This document shows positions 1 through 16,290 of a stretch of DNA of 64,000 nt, piece after piece. Within the stretch, counting starts at the first letter, position 1. Each line of letters starts with the position of its first letter. The notes under the pieces were generated by a model. That model searched no databases, had not been told where the DNA came from, and worked only from the letters and a program-made list of their open reading frames with translations. The DNA comes from Eulemur rufifrons (Eukaryota; Chordata; Mammalia; Primates; Lemuridae), in contig NC_090984.1 in the NCBI RefSeq assembly GCF_041146395.1, positions 81,851,114-81,915,113 of the forward strand. The letters are read 5' to 3'. The translations under genes and the position numbers were made by a program.

Positions 1-3000
1 TTCATGCCTTACATTTAAGTCTTTTATCCATCTTGAATTAATTTTTGTATGGCAAAAGATATGGGTCCTGTTTCATTCTTCATGTGGTTATCCAGTTTTC
101 CCAGCACCATTCATGGAATAGGGCTTCCTTTTCCCAGGGTATGTTGTCGTCTGCTTTGTTGAAGATCAGTTGGTTGTAGGTAAATGGTTTTATATCTGAG
201 TTCTCTATTCTGTACCATTGGTCTATATCTCTACTTTAATGCCAGTACTATACTGTGTTGGTTATTATAGCCTTGTAGTATAATTTGAATTCTGGTAAGG
301 TGATGCCTCCAGATTTGTTCTTTTTGCTTAAGATTGCTTTAGCTATTTGGGCTCCTTTTTGGTTCCAAATGGAGCATAGAATTTTTTCCAGATCTGTGTA
401 ATATGACATTGGTATTTTGATGGGGATTGCATTGACTCTGTAAATCACTTTGGGCAGTATGGACATTTTAACAGAGTTGACTCTACCAATCCATGAGCAT
501 GAGATATTTTTCCATTTGTTTGTGTTATCTGCAATTTCTTTCTTCAGTGTTTTGCAGTTCTCCTTGTACAGATCTTTCACCTCCTTGGTTAAGTATATTC
601 TTAAGTATTTTATGTTCTTTGTAGCTATTGTGATTGATACTGAGTCCTTGATTTGATTCTCAGCTTAACTGTTAGAAGTATGTAGAAATGCTATTGATTT
701 GTGTGCACTGATTTTTGTAACCTGATACTTTGCTGAATTTATCAATTCGTGGAGTATTTGGTGGAGTATTTGGGATTGTCTGGATATAAGATCATATTGT
801 CAGTGAAAAGCAATGGTTTGACCTCCTCTTTCATGATTTGGATACCCTTTATTTCTTCTCCTTGCCTGATTGTTCTGACTAGGACTTCCAGTACTAAGTT
901 GAATAAAAGTGGTGACAGTGGGCACCCTTGTCTTGTCCCAGATCTTAGGAGGAATGCTTTTAACTTTTCTTCAGTATGATGTTGGCTGTGCGTTTGTCAT
1001 ATATGGCTTTTATTATTCTGACGTATTTTCCTTCCATGCCTAGTTTGTTGAGGTTTTTCTTTTTTTCAATGAAAGCATGCTGGATTTTATTGAACATTCT
1101 TTTTGCATCTATTGAGATGTTCATATGGCCTTTGTTTTTGCTTCTGTTTATGTGGTGAATCACGTTTATTGATTTGCATATGTTCAACCATCCTTGCATC
1201 CCTGGGATGAAATCCACTTGATCATGGTGAAGTATCTTTTTGATATGTTGTTGAATTCAGTTTACTAGTATTTTGTTGAGGATGTTTGTATCTATGTTCA
1301 TAAAGGATATTTGTCTGTAGTTTTTTTTATTGTGTCCCCTGGCTTTGATATCAAGGTGATACTGGCTTCATAGAATGAGTTTGGGAGGATCCACTCCTTC
1401 TTGATGTTATGGAATAATTTCTGTAGGATAGGTACCAGTTCTTTGTAGGTCTGATAGAATTCAGCTGTGAATCTGTCTGGTCTGGGGCTTTGTTTTTTTT
1501 GTTGTTGGGAAGTTTTTTTTATTACTGCTTCAATCTCACTAATTGTTATTGGTCTGTTCAGGGTTCCTATTTCTTCTTGATTGAGTCTTGGGAGATTGTG
1601 AATTTCCAGAAATTTATCCATTTCCTCTACATTTGCTAGTTTATGTGAGTAGAGAATTTCATAGCATTCATGGATGATATTTTGTATTTCTGTAGTACCA
1701 GTTGTAATATCTCCTTTTTCATTTCTGTTGAGTTTATGAGAATGCTTTCTTTTTTTCTGGTTCATCTGGCTAGTTGATTTTTGTTTCTTTGCAAAGAACC
1801 AATTTTTTGTTTCGTTGATTCTTTGTATTGTGTTTTTAGTTTCCATTTCATTTAGTTCTGCTCTGAGCTTTATTTCCTTTCCTATGCTGGCTTTGGGTTT
1901 GGTTTTCTGTTGTTCCTTGAGCTGTGACATTAGGTCATTAATTTGTGATCTTTCTATGTTTTTGATGTAGGCATTTGAGGCTATGAATTTTCTCCTTATT
2001 AAGACTTTTTGTGTATCCATAGATTTTGATAGCTTGTGTCCCCTTTGTCATTCAGTTTGAGGAATCTTTTGATTTCCATCTTAATTTCATTATTGTTCCA
2101 AGGATTTTTCAGGACCAAGTTGTTTAATTTACATGACTTTGTGTAGCTTTGAGTGTTTCTCTTGAAATTGATTTCTAGTTATTCCACTGTGATCTGATGA
2201 TTTCAATTTTTTTTTCCTTTGCTAAGACTTCTTTTGTGGCCTAAGATTTGACCAATCTTGGAAAATGTCCCATGTGCTGATGAGAAGAATATATAATCAG
2301 TAGTTTGGGGATAGAATGTTCTGTAAATGTTTGTAAGATCCATTTGTTCTAATCTAAGAGTCCTGTTTAAGGCCAGTAATTCTATATTTATTTTCTGCTT
2401 CATCAGTTTGTCCAGCTCTGACAGTGGGGTGAAGTTACCAGCAGTTACAATGCTACTGTTTATTTCTTTGCTTAAATCTAGTAGAATTTGCTTTATGAAC
2501 ATGGGAGTTCCTGTGTTCAGTGCATATATATTTAGTAGTATTTTGTCTTATTTTTGAATTGTTGCCTTTACCATTATTTCATTATAGAATGAAAATCTTT
2601 GTCTCTTTTTTACCATGGTTGATTTAAAGTCTATTTTATCTGAGAATGGCTACACCTTCTCTCTTTTGGTTCTCATTTGCATGGAATATTTTTTCCATCC
2701 CTTCACCTTGAGTCTTTGTGAGTCCTTGTGGGTTAGAATTTCCTGGAGACAACAGATAGTTGGGTTGTTTTTTCATCCACTCAGCCAGTCTCTTTTAAGT
2801 GGGGTATTCAGACTGTTCATGTTGAGTGTTAGTATTGATATGTGGGTTGCTGTTCTGTTCATCTTGTTGGGTGACACCTTATTTTGTTTTTCCTCTTGTG
2901 CTATTTTGTAAGAGCTGTGTGCTTTAACTTTTGGGTGTTTTTAAAATACTGTTGGGTATCTATTGTGCTGTTCTATGTATAATGTATTTCTGAGTATTTC

Positions 3001-4580
3001 CTGTAGGGCAGGTCTAGTAGTGACAAATTCCCTAAGTGTTTACTTGTCTGGAAAAGTCTTTATTTCTCCATCATTTATGAAACTTAGTTTTGTAGGATAC
3101 AAAATTCTTGGATGGCAGTTCTTTTTAAGAAGACTAAAAATGGACCCCCAATCCCTTCTGCCTTGTAAGGTCTCCTGCTGGGAAGTCTGCTTGTAAGCTC
3201 AATGGGTTTTCCTCTGTAGGTTAGTTGTTGCTTTCATCTTGCTGCTTAAAGAATTTTCTCCTTAATTTAGACTTTGGCCAAATTGTTGACTAAGTGTCTT
3301 GGAGATGTCCTATTTGCCATGAATCTTTTCAGCGTTTGACCATCTTATATCTGGATATCTGAATCTCTGGTGATACCAGGGACGTTTTCCTCAATTATTC
3401 CTTCCAGTAGATTTTCCATGCTTTCTGCTTTTTCTTTGCCTCCAGGGATTCCTGTAATTTGTCTGTTAGTTCACTTCACATAGTCCCATATTTCTGAGTG
3501 AGTGATCATTCTTCTTTATTCATTTTTCTGCATATTTGACTGGGTTAGTTCAATAGCCTTGTCTTCAAGCTCTGAGATTACTTTTCTTCTGCTTTGTTTA
3601 GCCTGTTGTTGAAACTTTCTGCTGTATTTTGAAATTCCCTAAGTGACTCTTTCATTAAGTTCTATTATATCCTTTCTTATGTTGTCTAGCTCTTTAGTGA
3701 CTTTTTCATTTTCTTCATTGATTTCTTGAAATATTTTTTGCTTCTCTTTGTTGGTTTTCAACTTTCTCTTTAATTCTCTTTACCTTATTTGCCATCCATA
3801 TTCTGAATTCTATTTGACATTTTGACAATTTCATTTGGTTGGGGTTCATTGCAGCAGATCCGTTGTGATCCCTTGGTGATGTCTAATTGGTTTGCTTTTT
3901 AATGTTGCCAGAGTTCTTCTGCTGGGATTTGATCATCTGAATCCTCTTCTCTCAGCTCAGGGCTGATAGATTGGCAGTGCACCTGTTCTTCTTTGCTGGT
4001 AACTCTCCTTCCTAGAAGAAGGAGAGGTCCCTAGATGGTGCTTTTATGTCCTACTCTGGAAGATTGACCTGGCAGGGGAGGGGCAGGTGCACGGAAAGCC
4101 TTTAATGAAACCGTTCTGTTTTGTCTCATTTCCCTGTGATTGTCACAGTTCAAGCTGGTGCTGGATGATCTTAGGAGGAGTGGGTTGTTTCCCAGGCTGC
4201 TGTCGGAAGCATGAGTTGGGGGTTGGATGAGACCCTCTCCACAGAGGCTGGTGTTGTGGGGGATTGTTCTGCTTGGGTCTCCCCACAGAAGTGACAGGGG
4301 CAGCTGGGTGAGGCTATTTAAGCAGTGGTTTTGGGTGTCTGGACTGTGGGCATTTGGTTGAATTAGGTCCAGTGTGATGGCAACTGAAGGCTGGTGAATC
4401 CCTGGAGGAGTGTTAGATTTTGGGGTAGCTCCTGCCAGGTAGCCAATGGGAGCCTTGGGGGTGGGACTGTGAGGCTTGATCTCAACAGGGAGCCTTGGAG
4501 CTGGGGCCAGGTGGCAGAGTTGGAGCCTTGGGGGTAGAGCCTCAGGCCCAGTGGCTGTGGTGGAGACTTGGGCTTCTTCT
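1..4580 (-). mobile_element. L1 retrotransposon, minus strand, 3' end off the window
   Basis: Broken minus-strand frames match L1 proteins in order. The ORF2 endonuclease part is about 2203-2900 (FIKQILLDLSKEINSSIVTAG, SELDKLMKQKIN). The linker and start of reverse transcriptase is 1298-2020 ([14 protein letters not shown]), followed by more reverse transcriptase at 960-1217 ([20 protein letters not shown]). The ORF2 C-terminus is 248-580 ([13 protein letters not shown]). About 2940-3850 holds degraded ORF1-type sequence without a long frame. About 3850-4580 is a GC-richer L1 5' region. The reverse-transcriptase FADD box reads FTDN. ORF2 is broken by stops and frameshifts, so this copy cannot move on its own. 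Confidence 0.88.
3850..4580 (-). promoter_or_regulatory. Probable L1 5' UTR (internal promoter region)
   Basis: A GC-richer stretch upstream of the ORF1-like region of the 1-4580 L1. Read on the plus strand it contains at least three diverged copies of a GAGCCTTGG-type motif (about 4449, 4490 and 4521), each followed by G-rich sequence. Its right edge joins directly to the ORF2 3' part of another L1 near 4580. Assignment as 5' UTR is by position in the element. Confidence 0.55.
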
Positions 4581-6479
4581 AGACTTTTTACAGTTTCAGG
4601 TCTTACGTTTAAGTCTTTAATCCATCTTGAGTTAATTTTTGTGTATGATGAGAGATAAGGACCTAGTTTCATTTTTCTACATGAGACTACCTAATTTTTC
4701 CCAGCACCATTGGTTGAATCAGGTGTCCTTTCCCCGGTGTATGCTTTTGTCTGCTTTGTGAAAGATCCATTGGTATAGGTATTTGGCTTTATTTCTGGGT
4801 TCTCTATTCTGTTCCATTGATCTATGTGTCTACTTTTATACCAGAACTATGCTGTTTTGGTTAGTATTGCCTTGTAATATAATTTGAAGTTGGGTAATGT
4901 GATGCCTCTCAGAGTTGTTCTTTTTGCTTAGTATTGCTTTGGCTATTTGGGCTCTTTTTTGTTTCCATATGACTTTTAGGATTATTTTTTCTATTTCTGT
5001 GGGAAAATGATGTTGGTATTTTGATGGGAATTGCATTGAATCTGTAGATTACTTTTGGTAGTATGGACATTTTAACAATAATCTTCTAATCCATGAAGAT
5101 GGGATGATTTTCCATTTGTTTATCTATGATGAAATTTTTGTTTTGATGTATGCATTGATTACTATTAATATAAACTTCCCTCTTAGTACTGCTTTTGCTA
5201 TACTTGATAGGTTTTGGTATGCTGTGTTTCAATTTTTGTTTCAAATTAAAAAAAAAAAAATTTCCTCAATTTCTTCCTTGACTCAGTTGTCATTTGAGAG
5301 CATGTTTAATTTCTGTGTATTTGAACAGCTTCTGAAGTTTGTCTTTATCAATTTTTTTATTCCATTGTGGTCTAAGATAATTGATGTCATTTCCTTTTTT
5401 TGTTTTATTTTTTGTCAAGACTTATTTTGTGTCCTACCATATGGTCTCTCCTAAGCATGTTCTATGTGCTGATGAGAAGAATGTGTATTCTGTAGCTGTT
5501 TGATGAAATGTTCTGTACTGCCTGTTAGGTCCATTTGGTCTGAAGTGCAGTATAAATCCAATGCTTCTTTGTTAATTTTCTGTCTAGATGAACTGTCTAA
5601 TGCTGATAGTAGAGTATTGAAGTCTCAAACTATTTTATTGGAGTCTATCTCTTCTTTTATATCTAAGGATATTTGCATTAAATATTGCATGTTCAAGTGT
5701 TGTATATGTTTAGAATTGTTATATTTTCTTGCTGAATTGATCCTTTTATTATACAATGACCTTATTTGTCTTTTTTACTGTTTTTGACTTAAAGTCTGTT
5801 TTATAAGTATAGCTACTCCTGCACAATTTGTTTTCTATTTGCATGGAATATCTTTTCCCATCCCTTTACTTTCAGTCTCTGTGTCTTTACAGGTGAGATG
5901 AGTTTCTTATACGTAGCATACGGTTAAGTCATTTTTTAAAAACTCCATTCAGTTCATATCTTTTAGGAAGAAGGTTTGATCTGTTTACATTTAAGGTTGT
6001 AATTGATGTGAGGGCTTATTCCCATCATTATATTAATTTCTGTTGTTTTATATATTCTTTGTTCCTTTTTATCTCTATTTATCATTGTGGTTTGGTGATT
6101 TTCTGTAGTGGTAACATTTGAATATTTACTCTTCCTTATTTGTGTGTTTGCTCAATCAGTGGGTTTTATACTTTTATGTGTTTTCATGATACATGTCATC
6201 CTTCTGCTTCTAGGTATAGGACACCCTTAAGAATTTCTTGTAGGGCCAGTCTAGTGGTGATGAATTCTGTCAGCTTTTGCTTGTTTGGGAAAGACTTTAT
6301 TTCCCTTTCATTTATGAAGGATAACTTTACTGGTTTATTGGCTGGCAGTTTCTTTTCTTTCAGCACTTTTGAATATCTTATCTCATTCTCCTCTGGCTTA
6401 TAAGGTTTCTTCTGAAAAATCTGCTATTAGTCTGGGGATTTCCTTATAAGTGACCAGATACTTTTCTCTTCCTGTATGT

Positions 6480-6606
6480 ATTGATTGATTGATTGATTGA
6501 GATGGGGTCTCACTATGTTGTCTAGGCTGATGTTGACCTGCTGGCCTCAAGTGATCCTCCTGTCTCAGCCTCCCAGGTAGCTGTAGTGCTACTGTGCCTG
6601 GCTCTC
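6480..6606 (-). mobile_element. Alu-monomer-like SINE with (GATT)n at its tail
   Basis: On the plus strand a GATT run (6480-6500) is followed by gagatggggtctcactatg and cctcaagtgatcctcctg, the antisense of an Alu left-monomer type SINE. It is about 105 bp and inserted into the second L1. Confidence 0.6.
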
Positions 6607-7194
6607 TTGCTGCTTTTAGAATTCTTTGACTTCTGACAGTTTGACTATCATGTGCCATGCAGGAACCCTTTTGAATTGTATCTATTTTGGGATCTCTGAG
6701 TTTCCTATATGTGGATGTCTAAATCTCTCACTAGACTTGGAAAGTTTTTAGCTATTATCTTATTACATAGATTTTCTATCCTTTTTATTTTCTCTTGGCC
6801 TTCTGGGACCCCAAAAATTCAAATATTTGGTCACTTTATGGTGTTTCATGTGTACATAGGCCTTTTCATTCTTTTTGTCTGGCTGGGTTAATTCAAAAGA
6901 CCTCTCTTCACATTCTGAAATTGTTTCTTTTGTTTGATCTAATCTATTGTTGAAGTTTTCAAATGTATGTTTAATTTCATTCAATAAATTTTTTTTTTTT
7001 ATTTTATCTTGTTATGGGGGATACAGAATTGCAGGTTACATATGTTGCTCCTGTCATTCAATAAATTTTTGTTTCAGAATTTGTATTTATCTTTGGTAAA
7101 TTTCTCATTTATGTCCTGAATTACTTTTCTGATGTCACTGTATTTATCTGTGTTCTCTTTTATCTCACTGAGCTTTTTTAATATCATTATTTTG

Positions 7195-7493
<299 letters not shown>

Positions 7494-8140
7494 TGATCTA
7501 GGATTTCATAAATTTCTTTTTGATTGGAATCTGTTGCTGGAGACTTATTGTGTTCCTTTGGAGGTGTCATATTTCCCTTTTCATGTTTTTTGTGTCCCTA
7601 CATTGTTGCACATATGGTGTAATAGTTGCTTCTTCCAATTTTTTGAATTTGCTTTTGTAGGGGGGAGGGCTCTTTCCTGAAGATGTATGTATAATGTTGG
7701 TTGGGTAGGGCACTTGGCTTTGATTCTGGGTGTGTGCAGTAGTATAGTTTCCATATGATTTCGTTGGCTATAAACAGCATTAGTGTCTGTGATTTCCTCA
7801 GTGACTTAGGGTACAGTTGTTAGTGGATGCTGTGGTTAAGTTTTGCTGGGAATATAGGGATACCAGATAGGCTAGTCTTGGGCCCAGGGGTGGCAGTACT
7901 TTCTGGATGTCATTCAAATATCTTCTTGCTTCTCTTCTTTATGACGAAAACTCTGCTGTCATCTTGTTTCTCTGTAGATAATGTGTCTTTTTCTCCAGCT
8001 GCTGAAAAATGAGTGGGATTTATATTTTAAACCATGGTTTAAGATATCACAAAAAAATCCATTTTTTGGTGGAAAATTGACCAAATAAAACCAGGATGAC
8101 AAAAATTGGATTTGTAGGCTAACTATATATAATATATAGT

Positions 8141-9534
8141 AATGATTCTCAAAATATTGGTTCCAGGATCACTTTGAACTGTTATGATTAGAGGACTTCA
8201 AAGAGATTTTTGTTTATGTGGATTATACTTATAAATATTTACCATACATAGGTTAGAATTTGAAACCAAGAACTTTTAAAGTATTTATTTTAAAATACCA
8301 ATAATACTATTACTATTTTATGAAAAAATTCATATTTTACAAAACAAAATATTAAGAAGGGCTATAAAAATCTCTTTAATGTCTGACTTAATAGAGAATA
8401 GCTAGATTATTCTATCATCATCTGTGTTCACTCGGTTATGTATTGTTTTGGTTGAAGCCTATGAAGAAAACCTGGCCTCGCATAAACAGGTAAGTACTGT
8501 AGTTGGAAAAAGGAGGAGTATTTTAGTATCTTTTTTTGATATGGATATTCTTCATTGATACTAAACCAAATCCAACAAGTAGTAGATTCTTAAAGGTAGG
8601 TTGAAATGTGGAATCTGAAATCATACCAATGAACTTTTTTGTACTCTTATATATTAGTATCTGTTGGTCTATCCTGGACTTTGAATGGATCTTCCATCCA
8701 TGAATAATTTTTAGCATAATGCATTAGTCATTCAGAAAATACTGGGTACTGGATTTTACAGATTTTCTAGTTGTTGATTATATACCATTATGTAATATTT
8801 TAAAATCACATTCATAAATATAATCACTTATTTAACCCCCAAAGTCTTTAAATATTGGGAAGCTGTCAAGTCCCAGTGGCAGACACAGGTTTTCAAAACT
8901 CTAACTTTTTCTTGAAAGCTTACGTTTGGTCATTGATAACAAATATAGGCAATTCTTGAAATTTATAGACTCACTTCATTTCCAAGAAAATGTCCAGATA
9001 TTAAAGTCTGAATAACTACATTTTGTCCATCATTCTTTCCAGTGAAAAATTTGTTCTATGAAGAAAGCAGCTAGTTTAGCACAGCCAAATTATATAAGTG
9101 CTTTTCCTTGAGGCAACCATCATATTTTGGTAAGGAGCAAAAGTGGTTTATATATACTTTCTATTTCATTGCATGGAATATTAAGATGTGTATGGAAGGG
9201 TTAAGAGTGTATAACAATTTTTACTGCTTCATTAAGCATCAAGGAAATTCTTCAGTGAATACCCATCATTCCTCCCCACCGCCATTGAGATTGTGTGGTT
9301 GAGAAAAATACAATGACTATTAGTATAGTTTGGTGCTATTGTTTTGATTCATACTAAGATAGCACCAGTTTTACCTACCATTACTTTATGTAATCAATGC
9401 AAATGTGAACATAGTGAAAAAGGCAAATAACACATTCTAATGAAATTATATTATTTAACCTCATGGACCCACTGAAATGGGTCTTGGTGACTCTTAGGTT
9501 CCATGAACTATACTTTGAGAAATGCTAATATAGA
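8141..9534. mobile_element. Possible hAT-like DNA transposon or two related fragments
   Basis: The left edge reads agtaatgattctcaaa and the right edge actttgagaaatgcta. These resemble the inverted termini of hAT-Charlie elements (cagtggttctcaaa type). About 8155-8250 resembles a known Charlie-type terminal region (ggttccaggatcactttg). The 1.2 kb between is AT-rich with no ORF and no motif I recognise. It could equally be two separate short elements. Confidence 0.35.
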
Positions 9535-9539
9535 TGTAC

Positions 9540-9785
9540 ATTTATTGAGCCAGGCATTATACTTTCCGTGGAGTATTTCTCAATTTGACCTCACGAGTCC
9601 CGTAAGATTAGCATTATTTTTCTTGCTTTATAAATGTAGTTAAGTCAAGATCAGAGAGATTTATACTAAGTAACTTTTCAAATCTGTATAGCTAGTAGAT
9701 GGTACAGCCATAATTTAAACTTGGTCTTTTCTTTCTCCTAGAATTTTCTGACTTTACACTTTTAACCACTATGCTATGACTAATT
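9540..9785 (-). mobile_element. MIR SINE, minus strand
   Basis: The core motifs appear in antisense order: tttattgagccaggcatta, then agtaacttttcaaat..gtatagctagtag, then cacttttaaccactatgcta. Length is close to a full MIR. Confidence 0.75.
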
Positions 9786-9789
9786 TTAC

Positions 9790-10584
9790 CTATAAATCCT
9801 TTCATACTGAAAAACTGAATGTCTGACAAGTTCCTGACTTGGTCCTTACTGTGGTGAGGCTTTCTGTTCACTTTCTGGTGCTTTTATTCTGGTCACTGTT
9901 CCTCTCTCCAATGTGCCTTTACTTTATGCTCCCGATCAGTTTCAATCAAATTTATAGTAGACTTCTGTTATTTTGCCAGCTAGCATGAATTTGTCTGATA
10001 AATATATCCTAATATTACGGGGATATTCTGGTGAAGCTATCTTCTTCCAGTTTGTCCCTCCCATAGCACTGAGAAGTCATCGAAACAAGGACTTTGTCTT
10101 GTTCATTTGTGTATTTCCAACTTCTAGTATTGTATATTGCACATAATACAAGATAACCAAATAATGTTATTGATCATCATATCCTCTTTGAACCTTTATG
10201 TCTTCATATGATAAAAATATATAAATATTCATGCTACAACATTCTCTGAAAATTTTAATGACACTGATAATGCTTGGTCTATGTTAGATGATCAAAAGAA
10301 ATGTTCACCAAGTGTTAAAGTATTTCTCTCATTGATAATTTTATCTCCCAGATGGCAGAAGCAACAAACAGGAGAATTGTTACTCTGTATTTAATTCTAA
10401 CAAAGAGGAAATATTGGCAAAAAAGAGTGTGGGGAACCTTGGGAAACTGACCCAAGTCAGAGTTCTAATAGGGAGAGAAAAAATGGACATGGTCAAATGG
10501 ATTACCAAGACTATAAGAAATATTTCACGAAATTCAAGGAAAAGTCATGATTATATGGCATGAGACCTTAGAGGGAAAGATTAG
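9790..10584. other. Intergenic stretch, mostly unassigned
   Basis: About 10065-10150 (aacaaggactttgtcttgtt..tatttccaac) resembles the 3' part of an L2 element on the plus strand. Nothing else is recognisable and no gene is seen. Confidence 0.4.
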
Positions 10585-10998
10585 TGATATGGTTTTGATG
10601 TTTGTCCTCTCCAAATCTCATGTTGAAATTTGATCCCTGATGTTGGAGGTGGGGCCTAGTGGAAGGTGTTTGGTCACGAGGGCAGATCCTTCATGAATGG
10701 CTTGGTGCTCTCTCCATGATAATGAGTAAGTTCTCACTCTATTAGTTTATGTGTGAGCTGTTTGTTAAAAAAGCACGGCCCCTCCCCGTTCTCTGAGCTC
10801 CTTCTCTTGCCATGTGACATGCCTGCTCTGTCTTTGCCTTCTGCCTTGATTGGAAGCTCCCTGAAACCCTCACAAGAAGTGGACATTGGCACCATGCTTC
10901 TTGTACAGCCTGCAGAACAGAGAACCAAATAAACCTCTTTTCTTTATAAATTACCCAGCCTCAGGTATTCCTTTACAGCAATGCAAAAGGGACTAACA
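10585..10998 (+). mobile_element. Solo MST/THE1-type LTR (ERVL-MaLR)
   Basis: A 414-bp LTR begins TGATATGGTTTTGATG and ends ACTAACA, with 5-bp flanks attag/atgag (4 of 5 match), as expected for MaLR insertions. Internal landmarks are ggaggtggggcctagtgg, ttgccatgtgacatgcctg and the polyadenylation motif AATAAA near 10929, followed by the MaLR 3' end (ataaattacccagcctcag). No internal retroviral genes flank it, so it is a solo LTR. Confidence 0.85.
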
Positions 10999-12641
10999 AT
11001 GAGCCATAAGGAATCACAAACTCTCAATCTGAAAGTATAAATGCAAATGCTCTCAAAACAAGCAAGAGAAGAATTATTTAAATCCTGTGTGGTCAGGCAG
11101 AGAGCTCTCCATTGAGCTTAGATATGAAAATAACTTGTACAAAAGATGAAAATACAGGAATATAACCAAGGAAGAACATACAAATGTGGCACAAGCCTGA
11201 AACAATAGTGCCAAGAAGAATGCCAAAAATTAGCTCAGTCTTGCAAAAATACTAAGGACAACCAAAGGACTACTTAAAAATTTATGATCTGACAAATAAG
11301 CCACTTGAAGAAGAGAAATAGGTCTACTGTAAATGGTGATACCGTATTTACAGAGGAGAAAAAACTTCTATATTCCTATTTTAATATTTTGCTGTCATCT
11401 TTGTCAAGAAAAGTCTTTGTACTGGGTGGGGAGGGGGAGTAGAATTATGTGGTATCCTAAAATAAATGAAGGCATTCTAATAGATGTTCCTTTCCTGTCC
11501 AAGACAAAATAAATTTCATGGCCATAGAATTTGTGAATGAAATTGTTTAACTTCTGCTAAGGACTTTTGAAGAATCATGGAGAAAATGAGAGGTACTGTT
11601 GGGAATGGTGGACAAAGGATAGCTAGTAATGTAAGAATAATTGCAAGAAAACATCTCTGAGAAGGGACAAGATTTAATTCACAAAGGTGTTGGCCTAGGG
11701 AGCAAGGACAGTTCATTCATTATAAATTATTGTTGGTGATACATAACATTATAGATATTGATGTTGATAAGGGTGAGCAGAGTTGGTGGTAGTTAAATGA
11801 GGTAGTTCTCTTAGGATTCCATCTAATTCCTCAGAGAATTACGTTATTGAGAGTAAAGGAGTTGAATAGAAGTATTGGGGATTTGACTAGAGAAAAAATG
11901 AGATCATTGTCTTAGATAATGAGAAATCAAATTTTTTAAAGAAATGCAATGGAATTGTTAAGCAAAGTTGAAAGCCCACTTAATATCAGTATTTATAAAC
12001 TTAAAATGAGACCAGTCAGAGCAAATGATTGTTTTTCTTTAGCCAGTTGTACTGGCCTAATTGCAGAACAGGCAGAGGGTGAGTTTAACCAGGGCTGGGA
12101 TTGTCCCAGGTGAATATAATGAAGGTAGAGGGGGCAAGCAAAACCCAATGGTGTTTTCAAGGATGTGGTTACAGTGATAGATCATGAAGCATCAGCTATG
12201 TAAAGAGTAGAGAGATATGAGGATACGAGGAAGGTGTTAGGATTAGTGATGGACAGTGAAAAAGTGGTAGGACAAATGGATGGAAGAAGGGAACTTTAGA
12301 AGTGGAGAAGAGGAAAGATGGGAGACGTCCAAAGGCTTGGATGCTTGAAATAAAGACTTGGTGAAATTACTGATGACAAAATAGGATGGAAGAAAAGATG
12401 AGGCCATATGATTTGAATATATGAAGTATGAGATATTGAAAGCACTGAGAATGGTGATAGAAGTAATAGTGAGGAGATGACCAGGAAGTAGGCAGATTAC
12501 TGCAACAAGGGGAGTGGCGGCTAGTCTGTTTTAATCAGTCTCCTGCTTGGGATTGGTCTCATGGACAATTAATAGTGGTGAGACTGAGGTCTGTGGTGTC
12601 ACAGCCAGGAGAGGAGTGGCCTAAGCAAAACACACAGAGCA
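10999..12641. other. Intergenic stretch, nothing assignable
   Basis: Purine-rich AT sequence. The part from about 12100 to 12540 (aggatgg, gaagaaggga, gatgaccaggaag) has the texture of an ancient degraded repeat, but I cannot name the family. No splice-ready ORF and no gene. Confidence 0.4.
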
Positions 12642-12937
12642 TTTTTTTTTTTTTTTTTTGAGACCGAGTCTTGCTCTGTTGTCCAGGCTAGAGTGCCATG
12701 GCATCAGCCTAGCTCACAACAACCTCAAACTCCTGGGCTCAAGGGATCCTCATGCTTCAGCCTCCCATGTAGCTGGGACTACAAGTATGTGCCACCATGC
12801 TTCGCTAATTTTTTCTACTTTTAGTAGAGACAGGGTCTCACTCTTGCTCAGGCTGGTCTCTAACTCCTGAGCTCAAGCCATCTTCCTGCCTCAGCCACCC
12901 AGAGTGCTAGGATTTCAGGCATGAGCCACCATGGCCC
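12642..12937 (-). mobile_element. Alu dimer, minus strand
   Basis: A T18 tract (12642-12659) is followed by gagaccgagtcttgctctg, through ctcctgagctcaagccatc, to ggcatgagccaccatgg. The 'cctgagctcaag' second arm is the strepsirrhine type. Confidence 0.9.
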
Positions 12938-16047
<3,110 letters not shown>

Positions 16048-16099
16048 TTACATACGAGAGTTGTGAAGCAAACCATATATGTATGTATATATGTGTATA

Positions 16100-16290
16100 C
16101 TGTCATTTACATAAAATTGTGTGAATGTGTACATGTACCCATATGTAAGATTAAAATTATATCTGGAAAAGAGTTTACCAAAATGTTAATAGTGATTAAC
16201 ACTGGGTGATAGGATTTTGGGTAATCTTTACTTTCTTTTCAGAAATAAGCTTGACTATTCTTTTAAAATATGTATCATCTTTGAATTCAA
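16100..16290 (+). mobile_element. L1M 3'-UTR-like fragment
   Basis: The motif aaaatgttaatagtgattaa then cactgggtgataggatttt is typical of older L1M 3' regions. Short and diverged. Confidence 0.5.

Noticed and set aside
1298..2020. 240-codon minus-strand ORF as a possible host gene
   Set aside because: It is a remnant of L1 ORF2 (linker and start of reverse transcriptase), with the frame broken on both sides.
4031..4672. 213-codon minus-strand ORF rich in Pro/Leu/Ser
   Set aside because: It fuses ORF2-type L1 sequence (at its start, right of 4580) to the GC-rich 5' region of the other L1. It is a chance frame across a repeat junction.
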